The notes beneath the pieces are model-generated. The model did not search any database. It saw nothing but the letters and a program-made list of their open reading frames with translations, and had not been told where the DNA came from. Made by a program: the position numbers and the translations under genes. DNA of 11,593 bases. Source: Deltaproteobacteria bacterium. Its GTDB lineage: Bacteria > Desulfobacterota_B > Binatia > Binatales > Binataceae. Positions 5,392 through 11,593 of this stretch are shown here, one piece after another (the stretch's first letter is position 1; the number at the start of each line of letters is the position of its first letter). The stretch spans positions 1 to 11,593 of the forward strand of contig JAKAVX010000040.1 of the NCBI GenBank assembly GCA_021827465.1, given 5' to 3'.

Positions 5392-6690
5392 TTATTTTTC
5401 GTGCGCCGGCAGCAGGTCTTCGAGCGTCAGCCTGGAAAGCGCACTTTCTTCGGAATCCCGCGCGAGATCGAGAACCCTGCGTATCCGCGGATCGGCGCAG
5501 ATTTCACTCTCCGCAGGCGCGGCGCATCCGACGATCCGGTCAAGCCCGATTTTGTCCGCTGCGCGGCACAGAAAGACGCGTCGCGTGCCGAACGAGCCTT
5601 CGGGCTCTCCCTCGACGACCAAGCCCGCGTCCGCAAGCCGTTTCAGGATAGGCTCTATCGATTCCGAGCCGGTCCCAAGCTCCTGCGCAAGGCGCTCAAC
5701 GGTTTGCGGTTCGCCGCCGTTCACCTGGTATTCAGCGAGCAGCATCATCATGTGGAGCGCGGCCGCGCGTGGAAGAACCGCCGTGCCGCGACGCATTAGA
5801 AAGCTCGCCGGGCGGCGCTGAGCTGCCGCGGTCAGTTCCGAGCCGAACAGCACGATTGACCACGCCATGTAAGTCCAGACGAGGAATATCGGCACCGACG
5901 CGAGCGCGCCGTAGATAGCGTGGTACTTGGCCGCGCCGACCTGGAAATGCACGTATCCCCACTGCGCGACCTGAAACAGAATTGCGGTAATCAGCGATCC
6001 GAACAAGGCAGCGCCGTAGCGCACCTTCGTGTAAGGGAAAAACACGAACAGGAAGAAGAATCCCGCCCATACGAACAGGTACGGCGCCAGTGTTCCAACG
6101 ACCGGCATGCGTCCGACGTTGACCGAGCGCATCGTCGTGACCGCAAGCGCCGCAACCATCAGTAGCGGCACGGTGACCAGCACGCTCAGGTAGTCGGAGA
6201 ACCGTCTCATATAGCCGCGGTTGCGCGGCACCTGGAAGATGACGTTCAAGGCTTGCTCGACGTTGCCCATCGTCGAGATGACGGTCACGAGCAGGAACGC
6301 GCCTCCCACCGAGCCGAGCGCCGCCGCGTTGACGTTGCCCACGTAGCGCATCAGTTGCGCCGCCGTTCCCTGCGAGCCGAGCGCGACATAGCGCTCGATT
6401 AGCGGCGTCAGGCGGGCCGAGTAGCCGAAGGCCTTTACCACCGAAAAGGCGAGCGCAAGGATCGGCACGATCGAGAGCGAGACGGTGTACGTGAGCGCCG
6501 CCGCGCGAAGCAGGTCGTTGTTGCGGATAAACCCCTCGACCGCGCCGTCAAACACCAGCCAACCGCGCAGCAGAAGAGCTTTCGGCGAACGCCTCGATTC
6601 GATATCGAGAGCTTCCTGCGAAACCCAGGCCGGCGGACGCAGCGCTTCGAGGAGCCCGCGTTTTTCGAAGGACGTCATGCGCACGGGCAC
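5392..6690 (-). CDS. YihY/BrkB-family inner-membrane protein with C-terminal winged-helix-like domain
   Basis: A 432-residue protein. After a 60-residue cytoplasmic N-terminus come six likely membrane helices near 62-84, 124-142, 167-187, 200-219, 226-247 and 260-285. Family signatures are AAALTYTVSLSIVPILAL (63-80) and YGALASVPIFLVWTYMAWS (260-278). The family was once labelled ribonuclease BN, but that activity belongs to another gene; its transport or export function is not settled. Residues 308-376 look like a winged helix (ERLAQELGTGSESIEPILKR, then LADAGLVV and a beta hairpin), followed by an acidic tail. This makes the protein much longer than the roughly 290-residue E. coli YihY. The start is GTG at 6688-6690 with AGGG five bases upstream; an ATG four codons later (6676-6678) is an alternative. 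It is divergent from coaE. Confidence 0.88.
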   Translation of the reverse strand: MPVRMTSFEKRGLLEALRPPAWVSQEALDIESRRSPKALLLRGWLVFDGAVEGFIRNNDLLRAAALTYTVSLSIVPILALAFSVVKAFGYSARLTPLIERYVALGSQGTAAQLMRYVGNVNAAALGSVGGAFLLVTVISTMGNVEQALNVIFQVPRNRGYMRRFSDYLSVLVTVPLLMVAALAVTTMRSVNVGRMPVVGTLAPYLFVWAGFFFLFVFFPYTKVRYGAALFGSLITAILFQVAQWGYVHFQVGAAKYHAIYGALASVPIFLVWTYMAWSIVLFGSELTAAAQRRPASFLMRRGTAVLPRAAALHMMMLLAEYQVNGGEPQTVERLAQELGTGSESIEPILKRLADAGLVVEGEPEGSFGTRRVFLCRAADKIGLDRIVGCAAPAESEICADPRIRRVLDLARDSEESALSRLTLEDLLPAHEK

Positions 6691-6716
6691 CCTCGCCGGG
6701 AATTCCTCTCTCTGGG

Positions 6717-6746
6717 ATTCTCATGGCTTGGATTGAGCCGAGTCAA
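6717..6746 (-). promoter_or_regulatory. Possible promoter of the YihY-family gene
   Basis: On the minus strand TTGACT (6741-6746) matches the -35 consensus at five of six positions. Eighteen bases later is GAGAAT (6717-6722), four of six to the -10. A start near 6709 would leave a leader of about 20 bases to the GTG. It lies in the 176-base divergent gap shared with coaE, for which I found no equally good promoter. Confidence 0.4.
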
Positions 6747-6866
6747 GCGCGCCGCGGACATATCTGGTCACGCGGCGAAGTCACGACAAAGAATGAAAAT
6801 CACGCGCGCCGACTAATTCGAGCGAGCGAACACTTGAGCGGCGGGGGTCGCACGCATTACTCTCGT

Positions 6867-7484
6867 ATGACATTTGCGATGCTGACAATCGGACTTACTG
6901 GCGGAATCGGCTCCGGCAAGAGCACGGTGGCAAGGATGCTTGCGGAAATGGGCGCGCCCGTGCTCGACGCCGACAAGGTGGGCCATTCGATCTATGCGCC
7001 CGGCCAACCGGCCTATAACGACGTGATTAAGGCCTTCGGCAGGGAAATCCTCGCGCCCGACGGCGCGATCGATCGCAAAAAGCTCGGGCCGATCGTCTTT
7101 GCCGATCCGGCGGCGCTGAAACGCCTCAACGGGATCGTGCATCCGAAGATGTTCCATCGGATGGGCGAGATGGTGCGCGAGATGCGCGAGCGCGGCGAGC
7201 GCAAGCCGATCGTTATCGAGGCGGCCATCCTGATTGAGGCCAACTGGCAACCGCTATTCGAGGAGATCTGGCTCGTCACCGCTTCGCGCGAACGGGTTAT
7301 CGAGCGTATCGAGCGCGACCGCGGAATGAAACCGGAGCAGACCGCGGCGCGAATCAAGGCGCAGCTTTCAGACGAGGAACGGCGCCGTCATGCGACGCTC
7401 GTGATCGAGAACAATGGCACTGTCGAGGAGTTGCGCGAGCAGGTATCGAAACTCTGGCGCGCGACGCTCGAACGAAACGGCTAA
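6867..7484 (+). CDS. coaE: Dephospho-CoA kinase
   Basis: A 205-residue protein, the usual CoaE length. The P-loop GLTGGIGSGKST (9-20) is followed by the diagnostic PVLDADKVGH (31-40), whose Asp residues bind substrate and catalyse, then KKLGPIVFADPAALKRLNGI and VIEAAILIEANW. CoaE phosphorylates the 3'-hydroxyl of the ribose of dephospho-CoA with ATP, the last step of coenzyme A synthesis, in the cytoplasm. I chose the ATG at 6867; an ATG at 6879 (MLTIGLTGG) is equally consistent with the family, and neither has a strong SD. An in-frame extension back to 6723 was rejected because it adds 48 residues with no family similarity before the first beta strand. The next gene, 98 bases downstream on the same strand, is also in the CoA pathway. 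Confidence 0.95.
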   Translation: MTFAMLTIGLTGGIGSGKSTVARMLAEMGAPVLDADKVGHSIYAPGQPAYNDVIKAFGREILAPDGAIDRKKLGPIVFADPAALKRLNGIVHPKMFHRMGEMVREMRERGERKPIVIEAAILIEANWQPLFEEIWLVTASRERVIERIERDRGMKPEQTAARIKAQLSDEERRRHATLVIENNGTVEELREQVSKLWRATLERNG

Positions 7485-7516
7485 GCCCCGATCCATAATC
7501 GTACTGCACGCCGCCT

Positions 7517-7546
7517 GAGCCGAGCGCGTCCCGCGGCAATCGGCTC
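7517..7546 (+). terminator. Terminator-like hairpin between coaE and panE
   Basis: GAGCCGA (7517-7523) and TCGGCTC (7540-7546) form a perfect 7-bp stem, with a nested CGCG/CGCG pair in the loop. The downstream sequence GCGTGCTAGACTTTCTCTC is pyrimidine-rich but has no continuous T run. It may only attenuate read-through from coaE. Confidence 0.35.
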
Positions 7547-7582
7547 GCGTGCTAGACTTTCTCTCAATCCGGAGGGAGCGCG

Positions 7583-8509
7583 ATGAAGATTCTCGTGATG
7601 GGAGCGGGGGCGGTCGGAGCGTACTTCGGCGCGAGGCTCGTGCAGGCCGGCGAGGACGTATATTTCTGCGCGCGTGGCGAAAACCTCGCCGCACTTCGCG
7701 AGCGCGGGCTCGAAATCAAGAGCTTCAAGGGCGACGTGACGCTGGCCGTACGCGCGACCGACCGTCCCGATGAATTCGCTTCCTACGATCTGATTCTCTT
7801 CTGCGTAAAGTCGTACGACACGATACCCGCCGCTCGCTCGCTCGCCGGATGCCTAAAGCCCGACGGCGTCGTCATGACGATCCAGAACGGGGTCGAGAAT
7901 GAAGACGCGCTCGCGGCCGTGTTTCCCCGAAGCGCCGTGATGGGCGGCAACGCGCGCGTCGGCGCGGAACTGGTCGCGCCGGGAAAGCTGGTGCACACCG
8001 CCGCCGGGATCATCGAATTCGGCGAACTCGACGGTAGCGAATCGCCACGCGCGCTCGAATTTGCCGAGATGTTTCGCCGGGCCGGCATCCTGGGCGAATT
8101 GACGCACGACCTCAAGACGATCCGATGGTACAAGTTGATGGGAAACAACGGTACGAACACGGTGTCGGCATTGGGGCGATGCACCCTTGGCGAATCCCTC
8201 AACGATCCCGATGGGCGTGCCCTGATGCGCCGTCTGATGCTTGAAGTTATCGCCGTCGGACGCGCCGAGGGTGCAGCGATGAGTGAACAGGATGCCGACC
8301 GCCATATCGAGCAAATCGGCAGGCATCCCAACGTGAATGCCATCAAGCCTTCGACGCTGCAGGACGTGGAGCGCGGAAAGCGCCTTGAATACGACGCGAT
8401 TTGCGGCGCGGTGATACGCGCGGCGCGCCGGCACGGAATCGACGTTCCCGCCACCGAGACCGTGAACGCGCTTCTGAAGCTCCTCGACGCGGGCCGCGCC
8501 CGCCCGTAA
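7583..8509 (+). CDS. panE: 2-dehydropantoate 2-reductase (ketopantoate reductase)
   Basis: A 308-residue protein of normal PanE/ApbA length. The NAD(P)-binding GAGAVGAYFG is at 7-16. QNG with Asn102 follows, then the catalytic lysine Lys184 and Asn188 in WYKLMGNNGTN. Substrate-site residues Ser257, Asp261 and Glu269 lie in KPSTLQDVERGKRLEYDAI, with spacing equal to Ser244, Asp248 and Glu256 of E. coli PanE. It reduces ketopantoate to pantoate with NADPH, an early step toward pantothenate and CoA. The family also contains ketopantoate-reductase-like enzymes of unknown substrate, so the specific assignment is likely rather than certain. The ATG at 7583 is preceded by a clear GGAGGG seven bases upstream. 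It follows coaE in the same direction and converges on the lipoprotein gene through a strong hairpin. Confidence 0.85.
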   Translation: MKILVMGAGAVGAYFGARLVQAGEDVYFCARGENLAALRERGLEIKSFKGDVTLAVRATDRPDEFASYDLILFCVKSYDTIPAARSLAGCLKPDGVVMTIQNGVENEDALAAVFPRSAVMGGNARVGAELVAPGKLVHTAAGIIEFGELDGSESPRALEFAEMFRRAGILGELTHDLKTIRWYKLMGNNGTNTVSALGRCTLGESLNDPDGRALMRRLMLEVIAVGRAEGAAMSEQDADRHIEQIGRHPNVNAIKPSTLQDVERGKRLEYDAICGAVIRAARRHGIDVPATETVNALLKLLDAGRARP

Positions 8510-8513
8510 GAGC

Positions 8514-8551
8514 AAAAAAAAGACCGGCAAAGCCGCGGCTTCGCCGGTCTT
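8514..8551 (-). terminator. Strong intrinsic terminator of the lipoprotein gene
   Basis: On the minus strand the arms AAGACCGGC and GCCGGTCTT (8520-8528 and 8543-8551) form a 9-bp stem, capped by a smaller AAGC/GCTT stem. A T run begins within the 3' arm and continues to 8514, giving eight T in a row. It lies 21 bases after the lipoprotein stop. In the plus direction it directly follows panE and could also slow transcripts there, but it lacks a T tract on that side. Confidence 0.88.
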
Positions 8552-8572
8552 CGTAACGGTAACGATTGCTGC

Positions 8573-9916
8573 TTACGGAGTCGGAAGAACGAAGTACCGC
8601 ACGCCGTTCTGATTATCGCATCCAAGCGTCGTGCTGGTTCCCGCGCAGGTTCCGGCCGGCAACGCGGTGCTGATCCCGCTCGGATTCTTCTGGAACGCTT
8701 TAAGGTCCACCTGCGCCAGCCATTGGAAGCCGGAATAGCGGTCCACGATATAACCCCGGTTATGTTGCACGTCGACCGTGGTGTAGTAAGGATACGCCTC
8801 GGCCTCGAAGGGGTTGCCGTCGGGTGTGTTGGGAAGCGTTGAGGTAACCGCCGAGACCATCGAAGAATCAATTTGGGTTACCGCCTTCTTCGGCAGTGAT
8901 ACCAAGGCAATGTCAGCGCTGCCTTCGCCGGTCAAAAACGCCTGGTGAGTCGCCGGATTCACCGCAACGCCGGGGTCAGCCACAGTCACGGCGACGCTAA
9001 CCGAGTTGGGCGGCGTGCCGCCCTCGTCGAGCGTGCAGCCGGGCGCCGTGCCAGAGAAGGCCGAGCCATTGAGATTCACGACCACCGCATTGTTACCACT
9101 GTAGTCTCCGACCACGACGATATTGGTGTCCGGGTCGAAGGAAGACGCGTCAGAGTCGGACTGGCTGTTTATATTGGTGTCGCTGAGCGTGCACGAAGCC
9201 TGGGCGGCCACGTTGGTTGCCACGAGGGGAGGATCCAGATCGTCATCCGGGGCAATTATCACGCCGGTTTTGGGGTTCAACGCGAACGCATCCGCTCCGT
9301 TTGTGTCGGTTGTTCCCGGGGTTGCCTGGATGATTGGGCCGAAGGTCTTCGAAGCCACATCGAATACGCTGAAACCCGTGCAGGTGCCGGCTGACGGACA
9401 AGTGCTTGCATCGGTGGTTGAAGCGATCGCCGTTCCGTTTTTCCGATCCAACACGATCTGCCCCAAACGGCCGGTGTCGCTGCCGGCAGGGAAGGCAATC
9501 GGCGCGCCCGCAGTTAGCAGCTTCTTCTTGGTATCACTGATGATATCCAGGAATCCCCCGTGGCCGTTGTTTCCGCTCACGACGTAGACGCGGCCGTTGG
9601 CCGGGTCCACAGCCACTCCGCTCGGATAGTCCGCGTGACCGAGGTCGACCATGTCCACGTCCGGATTTTTTTTATTCGGGTCCACACCGACATTGATGAC
9701 TGCCACCACGCCGTTGCCGCTCGTGCCGCTCAAAGAGCCCATGGCGACGAGTGCGAGGTTGCGCGAACCATCGACCGCGACGCCACTCGAACCGGTGGCG
9801 ACGGTGTTGGGCGACACCGATGAGCCGCCGTTGTTGTTATTGCCACATCCGGCCGCAGTGACCACGAGTAACAGGCTCAGGACAAAAGATATTGATTCAA
9901 GCTTATGAACGCGCAC
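8573..9916 (-). CDS. Exported lipoprotein with seven beta-propeller-type repeats
   Basis: A 447-residue protein. A short basic start is followed by a hydrophobic segment (10-20) and TAAGC; Cys24 is the likely lipidated residue, though Ala at -3 is a weaker lipobox than Leu. An Asn/Gly/Ser-rich linker (25-36) follows. Seven repeats of the form G-V-A-V-[DN]-P-x-x-[GH]-x-x-[YF]-[VL] centre near residues 49, 104, 157, 214, 261, 320 and 384, spaced 47-64 apart, as expected for a seven-bladed propeller of the YncE/NHL kind. Six further cysteines (173, 179, 242, 294, 424, 433) look like three pairs, consistent with an exported, oxidised protein. It probably sits on a membrane in the periplasm or at the surface; ligand or partner is unknown. 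The GTG start (9914-9916) has GGAGG eight bases upstream. Its Ser/Thr/Asn-rich composition differs from neighbouring genes. Confidence 0.82.
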   Translation of the reverse strand: MRVHKLESISFVLSLLLVVTAAGCGNNNNGGSSVSPNTVATGSSGVAVDGSRNLALVAMGSLSGTSGNGVVAVINVGVDPNKKNPDVDMVDLGHADYPSGVAVDPANGRVYVVSGNNGHGGFLDIISDTKKKLLTAGAPIAFPAGSDTGRLGQIVLDRKNGTAIASTTDASTCPSAGTCTGFSVFDVASKTFGPIIQATPGTTDTNGADAFALNPKTGVIIAPDDDLDPPLVATNVAAQASCTLSDTNINSQSDSDASSFDPDTNIVVVGDYSGNNAVVVNLNGSAFSGTAPGCTLDEGGTPPNSVSVAVTVADPGVAVNPATHQAFLTGEGSADIALVSLPKKAVTQIDSSMVSAVTSTLPNTPDGNPFEAEAYPYYTTVDVQHNRGYIVDRYSGFQWLAQVDLKAFQKNPSGISTALPAGTCAGTSTTLGCDNQNGVRYFVLPTP

Positions 9917-10128
9917 TCCATTTTCCTCCCATGGGTTTGTGCGGCAGCGAGCAATAGCAGAACAAGCGGAGTTAGTGCAAATAAGACGAAATAACTGCCA
10001 AATTGCCGCAAGCGGTGAAAACAGGTCCGAACGGAAAACGGCGCAAAAAGAATGACGGGCGTGTGTCGAGGAAGGAGGGCGCCGCGCGGGCGAATTCTAA
10101 TGCTCTTCGGCGAACTTGATTGAGGTAG
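9917..10128. other. Intergenic stretch upstream of the lipoprotein gene
   Basis: About 210 bases, visibly less GC-rich than the surrounding genes. It should contain the minus-strand promoter of the lipoprotein gene. The best I can find is TTGGCA followed 17 bases later by GCACTA, which is not convincing. An SD-like AAGGAGGG on the plus strand near 10073 precedes only a seven-codon frame. I see no RNA gene here. Confidence 0.6.
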
Positions 10129-10167
10129 GCAGCCGGGGCATGGCTGAGAGCATCCATGCCCTGCTGC
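10129..10167. repeat. Intergenic inverted repeat (14-bp stem) downstream of the GST gene
   Basis: GGGCATGG (10136-10143) and CCATGCCC (10154-10161) are perfect complements around a 10-base loop. The stem extends by two more pairs including a wobble and then by GCAG/CTGC (10129-10132 with 10164-10167), with one bulged C. It lies 16 bases beyond the GST stop. Neither strand has a T tract, so it is not a textbook intrinsic terminator. It may protect the 3' end, act in Rho-type termination, or be a protein-binding palindrome. Confidence 0.6.
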
Positions 10168-10183
10168 TTTCAGTTCTGGAAGG

Positions 10184-10894
10184 CTAGCGTTTCTCGTACT
10201 GGCGGTTTCCGAACAGGTTGTTCCAGGATTCCTTGTCCGGTTGCTGCTGTTGCTGGCGCTTGCGCATCTCCTCCAGCACCTCGCGCATCACGGCAACTCC
10301 GCGCTGAACGGCGGGCCGCGCGCTTATCGCCTCATGCCATCGCTTCAGATTTTGGAAATCCTCGAGCGCCTGTCCCTGCCATTGCGGCAGGATCCACGGG
10401 AAGGTTGCGATATCGGCTATCGAGTAGTCGCCAGCGAGATACTCGGCCTCGCCGAGCCGCTTGTCGATCACGTTGTAGATGCGATGCGCTTCGTTGGTGT
10501 AGCGGTCGATCGCATACTGGATTTTCTCGGGCGCGTAGCGGCGGAAATGATGCGTCTGGCCGAGCATCGGGCCGACGCTCGCCATCTGGAACATCAACCA
10601 CTGGATGACGTCGTACTTGCCGCGCGTATCGGCAGGCATCAGCTTGCCGCTCTTCTCGGCGAGATAGAGCAGGATCGCGCCCGACTCGAAAATCGCGATC
10701 GGCTTGCCGCCGGGACCGTCACGGTCGACCATCGCGGGAATTTTGTTGTTGGGGCTTATCTTCAGGAACTCCGGTTTGAACTGATCGCCCTTGCCGATAT
10801 TGATCGGGATCGTGTTGTACGGGAGCCCGAGTTCCTCGAGCATGATAGTGACTTTGTATCCGTTTGGCGTGACCCAGAAGTAAACGTCGATCAT
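10184..10894 (-). CDS. Nu-class glutathione S-transferase family protein, YfcG-like
   Basis: A 236-residue protein closely resembling E. coli YfcG. The N-terminal thioredoxin-fold domain (1-84) has the Nu-class Thr9-Pro10-Asn11 site in place of a catalytic Tyr or Cys. It also has [19 protein letters not shown] with the cis-proline at 53, and the glutathione-binding [12 protein letters not shown] (69-80). The helical domain has [10 protein letters not shown], the N-capping-box region [11 protein letters not shown] and RPAVQRG. Nu-class enzymes bind two glutathiones and act as disulfide-bond reductases and organic peroxide reductases in the cytosol. After about residue 208 there is a charged tail with five consecutive Gln (214-218) that E. 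coli YfcG lacks. The ATG at 10892-10894 has GGAG about eight bases upstream. It lies downstream of prfB on the same strand behind a terminator, so it is probably transcribed separately. Confidence 0.92.
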   Translation of the reverse strand: MIDVYFWVTPNGYKVTIMLEELGLPYNTIPINIGKGDQFKPEFLKISPNNKIPAMVDRDGPGGKPIAIFESGAILLYLAEKSGKLMPADTRGKYDVIQWLMFQMASVGPMLGQTHHFRRYAPEKIQYAIDRYTNEAHRIYNVIDKRLGEAEYLAGDYSIADIATFPWILPQWQGQALEDFQNLKRWHEAISARPAVQRGVAVMREVLEEMRKRQQQQQPDKESWNNLFGNRQYEKR

Positions 10895-10983
10895 CAGGGA
10901 ACTCCGAGTTGGTATTTAGCGACGTGCCGCATGCGCAATTTGCGTCATCGACTTTGCGCGCGCGATACGGCGAAGGCAAGCCG

Positions 10984-11021
10984 AAAAAAATCGAAGCCGC
11001 CGAGAGCGCGGGCGCTGCGGC
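10984..11021 (-). terminator. Intrinsic terminator of prfB
   Basis: On the minus strand GCCGC (11017-11021) pairs with GCGGC (10996-11000), enclosing a nested AGCG/CGCT stem. After TTCGA there are seven T in a row (10984-10990). It begins one base after the prfB TAG. The position and T run make a terminator the best reading; the five-base gap before the T run is slightly long. Confidence 0.72.
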
Positions 11022-11022
11022 G

Positions 11023-11593
11023 CTACGTGGGCATCGCAGCCGCGTCGCCCTTGCGCACGCCCATCAGATAGGCCTCGATGAACGGATCGATTGCGCCGTC
11101 GAGGACGGCGTCGGTGTTGCCGATCTCGACGCCGGTGCGATGGTCCTTGACCATGCGATAGGGCTGGAGCACGTAGGAGCGGATCTGGCTACCCCACGCG
11201 ATCTCCTTTTTTTCCTTGCTGAACTGCTCGAACTGCTCGCGCTTCTTGCGTTCCTCTAGTTCGAACAGGCGCGCCTTCAGGATCTTGAGCGCCATTGCGC
11301 GGTTCTTATGCTGCGAGCGCTCGTTCTGGCAGCTAACGACGATCCCGCTCGGGATATGCGTCATGCGCACGGCGGAATCGGTCTTGTTGACGTGCTGGCC
11401 GCCCGCGCCGCTTGCGCGGAAGGTATCGACCCTGAGGTCGGCGGGATTAATCACGACCTCGATCTTTTCATCGATCGCGGGGAACACGAATACCGAGGCG
11501 AACGAAGTATGCCGCCGCGCGTTCGCGTCGTATGGCGAGATTCGCACCAGGCGATGGATTCCAGCTTCGGCGCGCAGGTAGCCGTATGCGAAC
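11023..11593 (-). CDS. prfB: Peptide chain release factor 2 (RF2), C-terminal part; 5' end outside window
   Basis: The last 189 residues plus TAG. The gene runs off the right edge, and one base of an incomplete codon remains at 11593. The visible part begins [20 protein letters not shown], followed by [16 protein letters not shown], the class I release-factor core. The GGQ motif that triggers peptidyl-tRNA hydrolysis lies in [27 protein letters not shown] and [20 protein letters not shown], then [12 protein letters not shown], distinguish RF2 from RF1. RF2 reads UAA and UGA; its SPF tripeptide and any programmed frameshift near codon 26 lie in the part not seen. The gene itself ends in TAG, which RF2 does not read. 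An in-frame GTG at 11545-11547 is internal, because the conserved RF2 sequence continues upstream of it. Confidence 0.96.
   Translation of the reverse strand, partial: FAYGYLRAEAGIHRLVRISPYDANARRHTSFASVFVFPAIDEKIEVVINPADLRVDTFRASGAGGQHVNKTDSAVRMTHIPSGIVVSCQNERSQHKNRAMALKILKARLFELEERKKREQFEQFSKEKKEIAWGSQIRSYVLQPYRMVKDHRTGVEIGNTDAVLDGAIDPFIEAYLMGVRKGDAAAMPT

Noticed and set aside
6723..6866. N-terminal extension of coaE to 6723
   Set aside because: It would add 48 residues before the first beta strand of the P-loop fold with no resemblance to CoaE, and it overlaps the candidate YihY promoter.
7783..8871. A 362-codon minus-strand frame opposite panE and into the lipoprotein gene
   Set aside because: It crosses the strong terminator at 8514-8551, is antisense to a canonical PanE and has low-complexity Arg/Ser/Pro content.
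9972..10157. A 61-codon minus-strand frame in the gap between the lipoprotein and GST genes
   Set aside because: It has no SD, no recognisable motif, a composition typical of translated noncoding DNA, and it overlaps the 10129-10167 palindrome.
1..11593. CRISPR arrays, insertion sequences, attachment sites, restriction or toxin-antitoxin modules
   Set aside because: No regularly spaced repeats, terminal inverted repeats with a transposase, or recognisable defence proteins were seen on either strand; the only candidate, the nucleotidyltransferase, has no partner gene.

Overview
The window is GC-rich bacterial chromosome, densely packed, with ordinary Shine-Dalgarno sites in front of several genes. 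A lipoprotein signal peptide, a Nu-class (YfcG-like) glutathione transferase, LemA/HtpX and a YihY/BrkB membrane protein suggest a Gram-negative lineage. A deltaproteobacteria-like or Binatota-like environmental genome would fit, but nothing here fixes the taxonomy. I see no insertion sequence, integrase, phage gene, CRISPR array, tRNA or rRNA. Most of the content is housekeeping, with a few accessory genes.

Layout. (1) 2-142 (+): 3' end of smpB (trans-translation). (2) 150-1010 (-): stand-alone nucleotidyltransferase, convergent with smpB. (3) 1074-3263 (-): htpX, lemA and an hsp20 small heat-shock protein in one orientation, a protein and envelope quality-control group. The hsp20 leader has a hairpin followed by a possible SD-sequestering structure, and a UUCG-capped hairpin lies between hsp20 and lemA. 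(4) 3420-3629 (-): 69-residue TPR-like protein whose ATG overlaps, in opposite orientation, the ATG of (5) 3628-4374 (+), a TrmN6-type adenine-N6 methyltransferase. (6) 4433-5287 (-): alpha/beta hydrolase, downstream of (7) 5392-6690 (-), a YihY/BrkB-family membrane protein with a cytosolic winged-helix-like tail. (8) 6867-7484 and 7583-8509 (+): coaE and a panE-like ketopantoate reductase, two steps of coenzyme A biosynthesis. (9) 8573-9916 (-): exported lipoprotein with seven propeller-type repeats, ending at a strong terminator. (10) 10184-10894 (-): YfcG-like glutathione transferase with a Gln-rich tail. (11) 11023-11593 (-): 3' part of prfB (release factor 2), followed by a terminator.

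The genes touch translation (SmpB, RF2, tRNA methylation), proteostasis (Hsp20, HtpX, LemA), CoA synthesis and redox or envelope functions. I did not find a clear new multi-gene defence or mobile system. The items most worth a second look are the possible RNA thermometer before hsp20, the start codons overlapping in CATG at 3627-3630, and the seven-repeat lipoprotein. No database searches, folding programs or composition calculations were run; family names come from recognising motifs by eye.
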